Source: Nitratireductor sp. ZSWI3
GTDB lineage: Bacteria > Pseudomonadota > Alphaproteobacteria > Rhizobiales > Rhizobiaceae
Direction: 5' to 3'
NCBI RefSeq assembly: GCF_024655565.1
Contig: NZ_JANKOF010000020.1
Span: 1 to 61,715, forward strand
Length of the DNA: 61,715 nt
The position numbers and the translations under genes were made by a program. The notes beneath the pieces were generated by a model. It did not search any database and was not told the DNA's origin. It saw only the letters and a program-made list of their open reading frames with translations. Positions 20,860 to 30,466 of this stretch are shown piece by piece. Within the stretch, counting starts at the first letter, position 1. Every line of letters begins with the position of its first letter.

Positions 20860-21684
20860 TCATTTGGTCACTTCGCGTCTGAACACTTCAGCAGGAGTGT
20901 AAAAACTAAGGCACTTCCTCGGCGTGTTATTCAACCGGTCGATCAGTGACCGTATCTCTCCTTCAGGGACTGACAAAACAGCGGTATCCCGCGGCAGATA
21001 ACGCCGGATCCGTCGGTTCATGTTCTCAACGGAGCCTTTCTGCCAGGGTGCCGACGGATCGCAGAACCAGGCATCCGTTCCCATACCTTGCTTGAGCCGT
21101 CGCCAGGAGACGAATTCAAAGCCGCGATCGAATGTCAGACTTTGCCGGGCATGCCTGGGCAGGGGACCGAGTACATTGATAAGCCGGTCCATGATCGGTT
21201 TGGATTGCCGTTCATTGTTCTTGAACAGTACGGTGAACCGGCTGGTCCGCTCAACGACCGTCGCGACATTGGCGTCTCCGTGCACCCTCTGAAAGATCAT
21301 TAAATCAGCCTCCCAGTGGCCAAATTCCTTGCGTTCGTTGATGATTTTCGGTCGATGCTTGATTGAGCGCGCTTCCGGAAAAACCGGATTCTGCGGCTTG
21401 CGTGCGTATCTTGGTCGGCGCTCTTCCAGCTTTCCAATCACTGCGGTCCGCAGATCCTCGCGCCGAAAGAGCCTGCCGACACGCCGCCGCCGGTCGCGCG
21501 CCATATCGTTGGCGGTCATCGCCCAGTAGCCATAGGCATCGGGGAACTCACGGTCGTGCCAATAGTTGCGCCTGATCTCCCGGGAGATCGTCGCACGGTC
21601 ACGGCCGAGGCGTCTGGCGATCTCTGACTGGCTGCATTTCTGCTCCCGCATCCGGGAAATCGTTTTGCGTTCTTCAAAACTCAA
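20860..21684 (-). pseudogene. IS30-family transposase with an internal in-frame deletion
   Basis: The reading frame is open for 274 residues, but IS30 transposases of this type are about 320-350. The N-terminal HTH is present (CSQSEIARRLGRDRATISREI). The DDE core is present too: GHWEADLM (first Asp), TFDRGFEF (second Asp) and KGSVENMNRRIRRYLP (Glu). Between KLEE and RRPRYARK the usual segment of roughly 65-70 residues (WTPEQI...ETIYR...HLP) is missing, so the linker domain is lost without a frameshift. Whether this copy can transpose is doubtful. I could not define terminal inverted repeats or a target duplication. Confidence 0.8.
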
Positions 21685-22090
21685 AACATCGCTCCCGAAA
21701 AGCAGGCAGCTTAGCGCCTTTGTTGCAGTTCGGGATAGAATGTGCCGTGGCTGAACATCAAAGTCGCATAAGATAGATTATGGAACTTATTGGTGGTTCG
21801 CGTGTGTTGCTTTCCGGCTCCAAACCGCAGTTTTCCATGTCGCCGCTTTCGGCGAAAGTTTGCGGTTAGTGTTGTTGCCATTCATCGGCAATCAGAATGT
21901 CTGGAAAGTCCGCATGTGCGCCTCACCGATGGATTCAGCAAACGCAAAGTCATACGCCTAGTGGTTGCAAATATGACACAACTATAAGGTAACTACCCGA
22001 TGGTGTGAACAATGGCTGGAACGTGCTTGCCCGCCATAAAGCCAGTGGTTAATCCGGAACCTGACGATGCGGAAACCTTCAGGAGGAGCG
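21685..22090. other. Intergenic region upstream of the polysaccharide export gene
   Basis: About 400 bp with no supported gene. It contains AACCGCA near 21825 and TGCGGTT near 21867, which can pair around a CGCCGCTTTCGGCG hairpin. It is less GC-rich than the core. It may hold the right end of the IS30 element and the promoter of the export lipoprotein; neither could be placed. Confidence 0.4.
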
Positions 22091-23221
22091 ATGCGGCGGA
22101 TTGCAGCCATCTTGGTCGTTGGTCTTTTGAGTGCATGCGGCAGCCCGTCGGCCGGACCGACCGTCGGCGACATCACCTCAGCCACACTTCCAAATTCCAG
22201 CGAGCGCATCCCCGTCATCAATCTGATGGATGCCCCGATCGATTTTCCGGCGACCGCCACCGCCTACCAGGCGACCGATCACGGGCTCAGCCGGTTTCGG
22301 TCCGGCGGCAGCATGGATTCGCGCTTGCGGCGCGGCGACGTGATCGAGGTCACGATCCTCGACACCGGCGAGGACGGCCTATTTTCCGCGACAGACAGCA
22401 AGACGCTCAATCTTGGCCGTTTCACCATCGACGAAGGCGGGTTCGTCAATCTGCCTTTCGTCGGCCGCCAGCGTGTCATCGATTCGACGCCTGAGGGATT
22501 GCAGAACCGAATCGTCAGCAAGCTGCGCAGCTCGTCGGTCAATCCGCAGGCGGTGGTCACCGTGGTCGAAAAGCCCACCAGCAGTGTGACCGTCAACGGC
22601 AAGGTGCGTTCCGCAGGGCGTTTCCCGCTCACCAGCAACCGCGAACGGGTGCTCGATGCGCTGGCGCTTGCCGGCGGTGCGGAAGGCGCGCCGGGGTCCA
22701 CCACCGTCACGCTCGTGCGCGGCCAGCACCGCGCCAGCACGACGCTGGATCGCATCCTGAATGAGGAAAGCCAGAACATCCGGCTTATGCCTGAGGACCA
22801 GCTTTTCATCGACGGCGACGCGGCAAGCTTCACGGCCTTCGGTGCTTTCAAGAGCACCGGCGAATTCCAGTTCGAACCGGGCAAGATGACGCTGGCGCAG
22901 GCTGTGGGCCGAGCCGGTGGCCTGCTGGACGACCAGGCGAATGCACGCCACGTCTATCTGATGCGCAACCAGCCGGTTCACTCCAATGTCGCCGCCGCTT
23001 CAGCGGGCAAGAACCCGGGAGCTCCCTTTATTACCACGAAGCCGGTCGTCTATCGCGTGGACATGAAAGAAGTGGCAAACCTTCTGCTCATGCAGAAGTT
23101 CCAGATGCGCGACGGCGACCTGCTGGTCGCGACCAACGCGATGATGGTAGATGCGGCGAAGCTGATGACGGTGTTCCAGAAGAGCCAGGCCTTGCCCGCC
23201 GCTGCGCCTCCAGGCAACTGA
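22091..23221 (+). CDS. Wza-type polysaccharide export lipoprotein
   Basis: An outer-membrane lipoprotein of 376 residues. The N-terminus MRRIAAILVVGLLSACGS is a lipoprotein signal with the lipobox LSAC. A Poly_export domain (LRRGDVIEVTIL, GRFTIDEGGFVNLPFVG) is followed by SLBB beta-grasp segments (VTVNGKVRSAGRFPLTSN). ATG 22091 has AGGAGCG upstream. Members form the outer-membrane channel for capsule or exopolysaccharide. Here it stands alone, with no glycosyltransferase, Wzc kinase or flippase gene nearby. It converges on the last T6SS gene with a 4-bp gap. Confidence 0.9.
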   Translation: MRRIAAILVVGLLSACGSPSAGPTVGDITSATLPNSSERIPVINLMDAPIDFPATATAYQATDHGLSRFRSGGSMDSRLRRGDVIEVTILDTGEDGLFSATDSKTLNLGRFTIDEGGFVNLPFVGRQRVIDSTPEGLQNRIVSKLRSSSVNPQAVVTVVEKPTSSVTVNGKVRSAGRFPLTSNRERVLDALALAGGAEGAPGSTTVTLVRGQHRASTTLDRILNEESQNIRLMPEDQLFIDGDAASFTAFGAFKSTGEFQFEPGKMTLAQAVGRAGGLLDDQANARHVYLMRNQPVHSNVAAASAGKNPGAPFITTKPVVYRVDMKEVANLLLMQKFQMRDGDLLVATNAMMVDAAKLMTVFQKSQALPAAAPPGN

Positions 23222-23225
23222 TCGC

Positions 23226-24125
23226 TCAGGCTGCGCCCAGCCTGGCGAGGGCATCACGTGCAGTGATGCCCTTCCCTTCTTGAAGCATTGCCGCGATTTC
23301 CCGCAGTGCCGATGATCCGCCTTCCGAAGCGAGACGCTCCAGCATCAGCGCAACGATCTTGCCGGCCGCGCGCAGATCACGTTCAGGGTTCGCGGTCCGG
23401 TTCTCGTCGTCGAAGCCTGGCGTACCGCCCCTTCGGATACCCAGAGAAGCAAGGCTTTCGTTTGCTTCGAGTGCGATGCCGAAATCCGCGATTTTGAGCG
23501 CGGGATCATCCCCTTTTGTAAGCAGCAGATTTTGCGGCGATATGTCGGCGTGGACGAGCCCCGCTTCGTGGATTGCGGCAAGGCCACCAAGAAGGCCGGA
23601 GACGATCCGGCGCAGGGCCGTCGCGCCGATTGGGCCGCCGCTTCTCAATAGATTGGCGATGCTTCCGCCGCCCATCCATTCCATCACGAGTGCGGGACGC
23701 CCGTCCGACAGGCGCAACAGCACGTCGGCGGCGACGATCGCGGGATGGCGCAGGCGCTGCATGATGCGCGCCTCGCGCAGGATGAAACCGGCTGAGACAA
23801 CATCGGCAGCATTATCGGGCACAAGCGTCTTCATAGCGTGGTGTGTGCCGAGATCGCGATGGCGCAGGCGATGCATTTGGACGCGGTCGCCCGCATGGAC
23901 GACGCCCTCGTCCCAGAAGCTGTTCGCGATGAGATCGCACCCGTCGTCACCGGCCAAGTCGGAGACGTGGCGGTCGAGTGCGGAACGCACCTGATCGAGA
24001 AGAAACTGGACGTCTGTTTGCGAGCGGGGAACGCCCTCATGCAAGCGCACGGCCCGCCAGAGCTCGGCATAGCGGGAGGCGACGACATCCATGCCGGGCG
24101 GGAGGCCCTCCCCCGCAACGTTCAT
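23226..24125 (-). CDS. ppkA: T6SS serine/threonine protein kinase (PpkA/ImpN-like)
   Basis: A protein of 299 residues with a Hanks-type kinase core: Lys99 (HHAMKTL), Glu118 (REARIM), the catalytic loop HADISPQN with Asp194 and Asn199, and Asp214 of DFG. The canonical glycine-rich loop is not visible before Lys99, and HRD is replaced by HAD. There is no membrane segment or sensor domain, so it is shorter than Pseudomonas PpkA. It is the last imp gene, and its start overlaps the tagF-pppA stop by 4 bp. In Agrobacterium, PpkA phosphorylates TssL to turn secretion on; the same is inferred here. Confidence 0.88.
   Translation of the reverse strand: MNVAGEGLPPGMDVVASRYAELWRAVRLHEGVPRSQTDVQFLLDQVRSALDRHVSDLAGDDGCDLIANSFWDEGVVHAGDRVQMHRLRHRDLGTHHAMKTLVPDNAADVVSAGFILREARIMQRLRHPAIVAADVLLRLSDGRPALVMEWMGGGSIANLLRSGGPIGATALRRIVSGLLGGLAAIHEAGLVHADISPQNLLLTKGDDPALKIADFGIALEANESLASLGIRRGGTPGFDDENRTANPERDLRAAGKIVALMLERLASEGGSSALREIAAMLQEGKGITARDALARLGAA
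23249..23282 (+). terminator. Probable rho-independent terminator for the export gene
   Basis: The arms GGGCATCAC (23249-23257) and GTGATGCCC (23263-23271) enclose a 5-nt loop and are followed by the pyrimidine-rich TTCCCTTCTT. It lies 28 bp after the stop of the export gene, inside the 3' coding end of the convergent kinase gene. A second, weaker hairpin (CAGGCTG/CAGCCTG) sits at 23227-23244. Confidence 0.5.
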
Positions 24126-25492
24126 TGTGCCAGCTCAACGCCGAGCACGATGGCGCTGACATTTTCCCGGGTTCCGGCAATCAGGCTCTCCTGAACGAGG
24201 GTCGACGCGGCCTCTGCCACCGGCGTCGCGGCGACGATGCCGGCGATCGTGCGCTCATCGAGGACACGCGTCAGGGGCGCGCTGCATAGAAGCAGCCGGT
24301 CGCCGCTTTGAAAGGTATCGACCACCACGTCCGGGACGAGTTGCCGCATTCCGCCGACGCTGCGCGAGAGCCGCCGATGCAAGCCGACCTCGACATGATC
24401 TCGCGTCAATGCCCGCATCGTGCCGTCGCGCATCAGATAGCAGCGCGCATCGCCGGCCCAGATGACGGCGAAATCTTCGCCGAGGCCAGCGAGCGCGACC
24501 ACGCTTGCACGGGGCTCATCCACATCGGCCATCGAAACCTGAAGCAGGCCCTGCGCACGGCCAAGCTTCCCCTTCACCTCCTGGACGAGATTGGCGAGCG
24601 TCTCCTGCGCAACCGTTGCCGACAGCGCGTTTACCACCGTCTTGGCAGCCTCCTTGGCGCGAATGTCGTCGCCGATCCCATCGGCGACGACCAGAAGGCT
24701 CGGGCTCCGCGAGACAAGAAGCGCATCGCCGTTCACCGCGTGGCGCGTGCCAGGATGCGTGGCATAGCTGCGCTCGTGAACCGGCGTCTTGCGTGGCGCT
24801 TCAGGGACGACCGCCACCGCCGTCTCGACCGAGGCAGGCCCCTCCTCTCCCGTGGAATCGGCGGCGGTCGGACGCCCTATCTCCAGCAGCTTCATGAAAT
24901 CGGCGGGCGTTGGCGCACCGTCGGTGCTGAAGCCCTGGACCTTGCGGGTCTCGGGTGAGATCGTCCACCACAGGGTCGAATGCGCGAAGCGCGACGAGCC
25001 CTGCTGCCCGCGATCCTCGGCATCCCGCGCGTGAGGCAGCCGCAGGCGCTTGATTGCGGCCGGAAAGCCGGTGAGATCGAACTCGTCGGTCAGAGAGGTC
25101 TCGGCCAGCGCCTCGGCGGCCGTGAACCAGGTGCTGTCGAAACAGAGCTGTCGTGGATCCTCGCGATAGTCGCCGAGTTGGGCGGCAACAACCAGGGGAA
25201 ACTGACGACCGACACGATCCGCATTCGGCAACAGCACGCCGACATGCGTCGCAGGCCCCCAAAGGCCGCGCGGGACGACGAAGCGCCATATCGGCATCGT
25301 CTCGAACCGGTCTTTCCATCGCGGGCCGAGCACTTCACGGCTCATCTCCATCCCCGCCTGCAGCCAGAGGTCGAGGGCTTCCCGGAAGGCGGGACTGACA
25401 CCTGAGGCGACAAAATCGCCGTGGCTCGGCACCTTGCCGAAGAAGCCGATCCTGTCGGATGCTGTCCCGATGCTCGCTTCGCGCTGGTTCAT
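24122..25492 (-). CDS. tagF-pppA: TagF-PppA fusion (T6SS repressor and PP2C phosphatase)
   Basis: A protein of 456 residues with two modules. Residues about 14-210 match TagF (IGFFGKVPSHGDFVASGVS, FDLWLQAG-like helix, FVVPRGLWGP). Residues about 235-456 match a PP2C phosphatase (THPGTRHAVNGDALL, VVADGIGDD, AVIWAGDARCYLMRDG, TRENVSAIVLG) with the metal-binding aspartates. ATG 25492 begins MNQREASIG. The same fusion is known in Agrobacterium ImpM, where it silences T6SS after translation, opposing PpkA. The two opposing activities are encoded side by side and overlap by 4 bp. Confidence 0.93.
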   Translation of the reverse strand: MNQREASIGTASDRIGFFGKVPSHGDFVASGVSPAFREALDLWLQAGMEMSREVLGPRWKDRFETMPIWRFVVPRGLWGPATHVGVLLPNADRVGRQFPLVVAAQLGDYREDPRQLCFDSTWFTAAEALAETSLTDEFDLTGFPAAIKRLRLPHARDAEDRGQQGSSRFAHSTLWWTISPETRKVQGFSTDGAPTPADFMKLLEIGRPTAADSTGEEGPASVETAVAVVPEAPRKTPVHERSYATHPGTRHAVNGDALLVSRSPSLLVVADGIGDDIRAKEAAKTVVNALSATVAQETLANLVQEVKGKLGRAQGLLQVSMADVDEPRASVVALAGLGEDFAVIWAGDARCYLMRDGTMRALTRDHVEVGLHRRLSRSVGGMRQLVPDVVVDTFQSGDRLLLCSAPLTRVLDERTIAGIVAATPVAEAASTLVQESLIAGTRENVSAIVLGVELAQ

Positions 25493-25499
25493 GACAATC

Positions 25500-28400
25500 T
25501 CAGAGTTGCGACGGACAGCGGAAGTCCGCCAAGGCCGTGAGCCGGAAGGGATTGAGCACGGAGCCGAACTGCACCTCGAACTCCGCCTCCAGCCCAGCGT
25601 TCCTGAAGCTGGCGCGGAAGAGGTCGTCCGCCTCGTCCGAGATCTGCGCCCGGTCAAAGAGCCGGAAGACCGACCAGTCGCCATTTTCCGTGATCGCATG
25701 GTCCCAGCCGCCGGGCATGAACAGGAGATGGGAGAGGTTCTTCGATTCCTCGGAGGGCCAGTGAACGGATTTCGACTGGACGCGGCCGTTGTTTGTATAG
25801 ACGACCTTCTCCCCCTCGATCTCCATCATCACGGCTTCCGCCCCGCCGGACAGCGATACGGGCTTGATATTTATGGTCACCGCCGGGCTCCCCGAGCCTT
25901 CGCGGAAGAAAGCGCGCCGGATGCGGTCCGCGTTCTCGAATTGTGCAAGGGCCTCGCTCGGCTCTCCCGGCGCGCCGAACGTGCCACGCCATGTCCAGGG
26001 CGAGACGGTCGTATCGACGAAGGGCTCGAGGCGTTCCTTGAAGAAGCGATCGAAAACGCCGGAAGGCGCGAAGAGCCTGACGAAGTCGCTCATGGCGACG
26101 TCGCGTGATGACTCGCGGACGAATGGATAGCGGCCATCGACGATGTTGGTGCAGACTGCGTTTTGCGAACTCCAGAGGTCATTGAACTGGGCTCGCGCCG
26201 TCTTGACCGCCAGCGAAGCGATATCGGCGGAAATACCCGCCACCCACGTGTCGAGCGGCGCCGGCAATTGTCTGCCCTGCTGCAGCAGATCCTGATTGGC
26301 GGTAACAAGTTGGCTATCCGCATCGAACACCTGCGCCACTTCCGCGGTGGAGGTCGCCGCGCGGGAAAGCCTGTCGTGAAGCGCCGCGATCGACGTCTGC
26401 AACGCGGCCATGGGCGTCGCCTCGTCGGCGCCCTGTGCCTGGGCGTCGCCGTCGGCGGCCTCGACCACTTCGCGGAGCCCGGCGAACGGATCGGGCGGCG
26501 TGAGGCCGGCGGCCAGCGATGCCGCTTCGTTCGCCGCCGGAATGGCCGCGCCCAGTGGATCGAGGTTGGTCGCGGCGGCAATGGATTTCGCCGCCGCCTC
26601 CAGCGGAGCGGGATTGCCCCCTAGCATCCGCACAGTCTCGGCCGCATCCTTCAATGACTGCGAGGATCGGGGGCGCATATCGGTCGCCAGTGCCCGCCAT
26701 CTTCTCTCGAAATTGTCGAAATAAAGCTGGACGGCTGCCCGCGAAACGCTGTCGACGGTCGTGCCGGCAGGGTTCTGCTCGCCGCGCACCCACTCCTCGC
26801 TGAGCGCCTCGCTGGCTGCGGAGGCCAGCGACGGCAGGACCACGGTTTGATAACCGCGCGCGGTGAAGAAGCCGGGCATCCCCTCGCGAAGCGAGGCCCG
26901 GGATGCACGCACGAAGGCCCTTTCGCCGAGCGGACCGAGCGCTTCCGCGGGGACCCAGGCAGGAAGCAGGCGCGCGGCGCGTTGGTCTTCGAGTATATCG
27001 TAGGCACGAGCGGCGACGCTGCGCTCGCGGATGACGGCGCGCGCATCGGCGATCAATCGTTCGTCAAGCGCAATGGGTTGAATGGGTCCGGAGGCCAGGC
27101 TTTCCGCATGGGCGGCGAGCGCCCTGCGGGTGACTGCGCGGCCTTCACCGGGATAGAGCTCGGCGAATATGTCTTGCGCCTGCACGGCGACGAAATCCGG
27201 ATCCGCCGGCCCCATGCCACCGAGCATCGCATAGAGCTTGAGATCGTCGAAGCTGCGTGCGGGGTCTTCTGCCTCGGCCAATCGCGCCTGCAGGTGATAG
27301 AGCATGCGCGGCAGGAGCAGCCCGTTGAGCGCCCGCTGATAGGCCTCGCGCTGACGGCTCCTGATCTTGTTCTCCTGATCGAGGCCGAAACTCACCTGCC
27401 AGACAGGCTTGTCGGCAAAGCCGGCGGTAATGTTGCGCAGGTTGTCGAGCGCCGGCAGGATACGCAGGAAATCCGCGTCGGCGACATCGCGGATCGGGAT
27501 GTTGCGGGCGTGGTCTTCGTAGGCGTCGATCCGCTGCTCGGCCTGCGCCAACGCGCCGAAATTGCGGAAATAGGTGGCCGTCCAGCTCGCCAGGACGACG
27601 ATGGCCACAGCGGCGGCAAGACCGTAAGCGACCTGCCGCAAAACGAACTGGCGTCGCGACAGGCGCCGGTCGCGGGCGACGAGCGCCGCCTCGCCGAAGA
27701 TGACATCGGAGAACAGACGCGACAGGAAATAGCTGCGGCGCGGGCGTGATGCAGCCTCACCGGTCATTGCCTCTTCGGCCTGAGTGCCCGAGGCCAGGTA
27801 GACGCCGCGCAGCAGCGGCGCTTCCACCAGCCTGGAGCCGGAGCAAAGCTCCGTCAGAATCTCGTGCAAACGTTCCTTGAGCGAAGCGAGCTCTGCGGGG
27901 AAACGGAAGATGCGTCCCCTCGCCTCGACATCCTGTTCCTGCTGCATCCGCTCGATCAGCATTGAGCCGACGCGCTCCTGGAGCAGCGCGAATTCTTCCA
28001 CGAAACGATCCGGCAGATCTTGTGCCTTGTAGCTTTCGTCGAGCGCGAAGGTCGCGCCCCAGACCTGTTCGCGGTCGGATTTGTTGAACCCGTCGAAGAA
28101 GTCCACGAAGCCGGTCAGAAGGTCAGCTTTGGTCAGCACCACATAGACCGGCACCCGTGCCTGGAGGATTTCATCAAGCTCCGACAAGCGCTGGCGTATG
28201 GCGCGCATTTCCTCCAGCCGCGCTTCGGATTCGCGGGTCAACAAGTCGCCGATGGAGATCGTGACCAGTGCGCCGTTGATCGGCTGCGAGCGGCGGTATT
28301 TCTTGAGAAGACCGAGAAATCCCTCCCAACCTGCCTTGGATGCACCGTCTAGGTCGTCCTGGGTGGTGTAGCGGCCGGCGGTGTCGATCAGGATGGCGTC

Positions 28401-28961
28401 TTCGGCGAACCACCAATTGCAATTGCGCGTGCCGCCGATCCCCTGCACGGATTTCGTGCCCATCGCCTCGCCGAGCGGGAACTTCAGGCCGGAATTGGTG
28501 AGCGCCGTCGTCTTGCCCGAACCCGGTGCGCCGAAGATCACGTACCAGGGCAGTTCGTAGACATAGCCGAAACGCTTGCGCGTGACCCGGCGCATGAGCG
28601 CCAGCGCTTCCTTTAGCCGGTCGCGGATTTCGCCGACTTCGGCCTGCTGGCGCTGGGCAGCCTCTGCCGCCGTATCGTCCTCCAACCCTTCCGCCAGCGC
28701 CTTGTCGCGCCGGCGCCCGCGGATGATGGAGACAACCAGGTAGATCGCCCACACGGCCACGACGATGCCGATGACCGTCAGTCTCGCGGCGGTGCCGGCG
28801 AGCGGCTTGAAATCGCCATAGCCGAGGAGATGGCCGTAAAACCAGACGACCACGCAGATCGCGACGACCCATATCAGCGACAGGAACCGTGCGCCTAGGA
28901 ACCCGGCATAGGAATCCACATAAGACCGGAGCGTGTAGAAGTAGCTCAGAGGGTTGATCAT
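25500..28961 (-). CDS. tssM: T6SS inner-membrane core protein TssM (IcmF/ImpL)
   Basis: A protein of 1153 residues. Two N-terminal membrane segments (about 27-47 and 60-82) and a third near 440 anchor it. A cytoplasmic NTPase domain carries Walker A GAPGSGKTT (144-152). The rest is the long periplasmic domain and a C-terminal beta domain (WPSEESKNLSHLLF). It forms the trans-envelope complex with TssL, and with TssJ in systems that have one. No TssJ lipoprotein gene is present in this window. Its start overlaps the tssL stop by 4 bp. Confidence 0.97.
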   Translation of the reverse strand: MINPLSYFYTLRSYVDSYAGFLGARFLSLIWVVAICVVVWFYGHLLGYGDFKPLAGTAARLTVIGIVVAVWAIYLVVSIIRGRRRDKALAEGLEDDTAAEAAQRQQAEVGEIRDRLKEALALMRRVTRKRFGYVYELPWYVIFGAPGSGKTTALTNSGLKFPLGEAMGTKSVQGIGGTRNCNWWFAEDAILIDTAGRYTTQDDLDGASKAGWEGFLGLLKKYRRSQPINGALVTISIGDLLTRESEARLEEMRAIRQRLSELDEILQARVPVYVVLTKADLLTGFVDFFDGFNKSDREQVWGATFALDESYKAQDLPDRFVEEFALLQERVGSMLIERMQQEQDVEARGRIFRFPAELASLKERLHEILTELCSGSRLVEAPLLRGVYLASGTQAEEAMTGEAASRPRRSYFLSRLFSDVIFGEAALVARDRRLSRRQFVLRQVAYGLAAAVAIVVLASWTATYFRNFGALAQAEQRIDAYEDHARNIPIRDVADADFLRILPALDNLRNITAGFADKPVWQVSFGLDQENKIRSRQREAYQRALNGLLLPRMLYHLQARLAEAEDPARSFDDLKLYAMLGGMGPADPDFVAVQAQDIFAELYPGEGRAVTRRALAAHAESLASGPIQPIALDERLIADARAVIRERSVAARAYDILEDQRAARLLPAWVPAEALGPLGERAFVRASRASLREGMPGFFTARGYQTVVLPSLASAASEALSEEWVRGEQNPAGTTVDSVSRAAVQLYFDNFERRWRALATDMRPRSSQSLKDAAETVRMLGGNPAPLEAAAKSIAAATNLDPLGAAIPAANEAASLAAGLTPPDPFAGLREVVEAADGDAQAQGADEATPMAALQTSIAALHDRLSRAATSTAEVAQVFDADSQLVTANQDLLQQGRQLPAPLDTWVAGISADIASLAVKTARAQFNDLWSSQNAVCTNIVDGRYPFVRESSRDVAMSDFVRLFAPSGVFDRFFKERLEPFVDTTVSPWTWRGTFGAPGEPSEALAQFENADRIRRAFFREGSGSPAVTINIKPVSLSGGAEAVMMEIEGEKVVYTNNGRVQSKSVHWPSEESKNLSHLLFMPGGWDHAITENGDWSVFRLFDRAQISDEADDLFRASFRNAGLEAEFEVQFGSVLNPFRLTALADFRCPSQL

Positions 28962-30466
28962 GGCCGGCCGCCCTCCTCCGCTCCGCCCTGTACAAGCGGT
29001 GTGCTGCGAAGCGGTGCAATGCCGGCCGCCTCAAGGCTTTCTCTGGGATCGGTGAGAACCAGTATCTCCGTCCGCCGATTGGCTTCGCGGCCCTCCCGCG
29101 TCGAGTTGTCGGCAATCGGATCGCTTTCGGCGCGACCGACCGTCAGGATCGCTTCCGGCCCCGTGAACTGGGCGAGGATGTCTCCCACCGCCTTGGCACG
29201 CGCCTCCGAAAGCTGCCAGTTCGATGGGAATTGCGCGGTGCGAATGGGTCTGTCGTCGGTATAGCCGACCACCAGGGCGCGGAAATCCTCCGAGGCAAGC
29301 GCGGCGCCGATGCGGCTGAAAAGCGCGACGAACTCTTCGCTGACGTCGGCGCTGCCGACATCGAACAGCCCGGTGTTGGCGATGCGGACAAGAAGCCGGC
29401 CATCCGCATCGGCAAGCTGGACGGTCCCGCGTTCGACGTCCGGCTGAAGGAAGGCGAGCAGGTTTTCCAGCGCGCTCGGCCGCTCGGGTTCCGGCGGCGT
29501 CACGATGACGGGTGGCTCCTCCACCGGTTCGGGCACAGGCCGCGGCAATGCGGCAACGCTTGGCGCGTCAGCCGGTCCAACGCTTGCCAGACGCGAGAAA
29601 GTGCCATCCGACGCACGGTTGAGCGACAGCGTGAAAAACAGATAACCAAACGCGAAGACGAGCGCGAGCACGGACAACAAAGTCCACAGGGCCACGGCGG
29701 TGCGCAGCGGCTTGTGGCGCGCGGCAACACCCTTCCAGTGCGGCGACAGCTCGCGTTCGAACACGCCATATTGGCCAAGCAGCGTCTTGTAGAGGTTCTC
29801 GCGGATACGGGAGAGCTCCAGCGTACCGCGCGGCGACACCCGCGTGCGCCCCTCGAAGGCGAGCGAGAGGCACAGATAGATGAGGAGAAGGAGGTCCTTG
29901 CTGGACGCCGGCGTCTTGTGGAAATGGTCGAGCAGGTCGAATACCTTGTCGCCGCCCGTCACGTCCATGTGGAAGGTCGAGACCAGACCGGAACGCGCCC
30001 AGCCTGCCCGCACGCCCCAGGACTTGCTGAGGATCACGTCGTCGACGGTCGCGCACATCACATAGTGCGCCGCTCTCGCTCGCTCGGGACTGATGCGAGC
30101 GCTGGCAAGGTCCCGCTCGTAGCGGCGGATGGCTTCCGTCGTCACCCGGCGAAGCTGTTCGGTGTCGGGCTGTGTGTCGCTCTGCCGGATTGCGTGGGCA
30201 AGATTGAGCAGCGGCGCGGCGGAGGCGACGATGGTCGGCACCTCGCTGCCGCCGAAACGGAAGTCGCGCACCATCGCCTCGACGGACCATGCTTGCGGCG
30301 GCCGACGGTTCGTCGCACCGTCGTTCGCGGTTTCGGATACCGGTTCGATCACGTCGTCGAGGATGTCGGCCATCTGCTGCGCGGTCTTCTGTTTACGCGC
30401 ACTGTCGTCGGTCAACTCGATGACGGTCGGCAGGTCCTGCCAGGAAATGGAGTTCTGCTTGTTCAT
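28958..30466 (-). CDS. tssL: T6SS TssL with C-terminal OmpA/MotB-like domain (ImpK)
   Basis: A protein of 502 residues. It has a cytoplasmic DotU domain (about 85-260), one membrane helix (ALWTLLSVLALVFAFGYLFF), and a periplasmic OmpA-like peptidoglycan-binding domain (LVVGYTDDRPIRTAQFPSNWQLSEARA, NRRTEILV). The OmpA-fused form, termed evolved TssL, lets the membrane complex grip the cell wall directly. The N-terminal extension rich in Thr/Ser/Asp before the DotU domain is where Agrobacterium TssL is phosphorylated by PpkA; I see a Thr at residue 14 (PTVIEL), but the site is not proven. Confidence 0.96.
   Translation of the reverse strand: MNKQNSISWQDLPTVIELTDDSARKQKTAQQMADILDDVIEPVSETANDGATNRRPPQAWSVEAMVRDFRFGGSEVPTIVASAAPLLNLAHAIRQSDTQPDTEQLRRVTTEAIRRYERDLASARISPERARAAHYVMCATVDDVILSKSWGVRAGWARSGLVSTFHMDVTGGDKVFDLLDHFHKTPASSKDLLLLIYLCLSLAFEGRTRVSPRGTLELSRIRENLYKTLLGQYGVFERELSPHWKGVAARHKPLRTAVALWTLLSVLALVFAFGYLFFTLSLNRASDGTFSRLASVGPADAPSVAALPRPVPEPVEEPPVIVTPPEPERPSALENLLAFLQPDVERGTVQLADADGRLLVRIANTGLFDVGSADVSEEFVALFSRIGAALASEDFRALVVGYTDDRPIRTAQFPSNWQLSEARAKAVGDILAQFTGPEAILTVGRAESDPIADNSTREGREANRRTEILVLTDPRESLEAAGIAPLRSTPLVQGGAEEGGRP

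Noticed and set aside
21790-21987. A 65-codon open frame between the transposase and the export gene
   Set aside because: It has no ribosome-binding site and no family features, and its composition looks non-coding.
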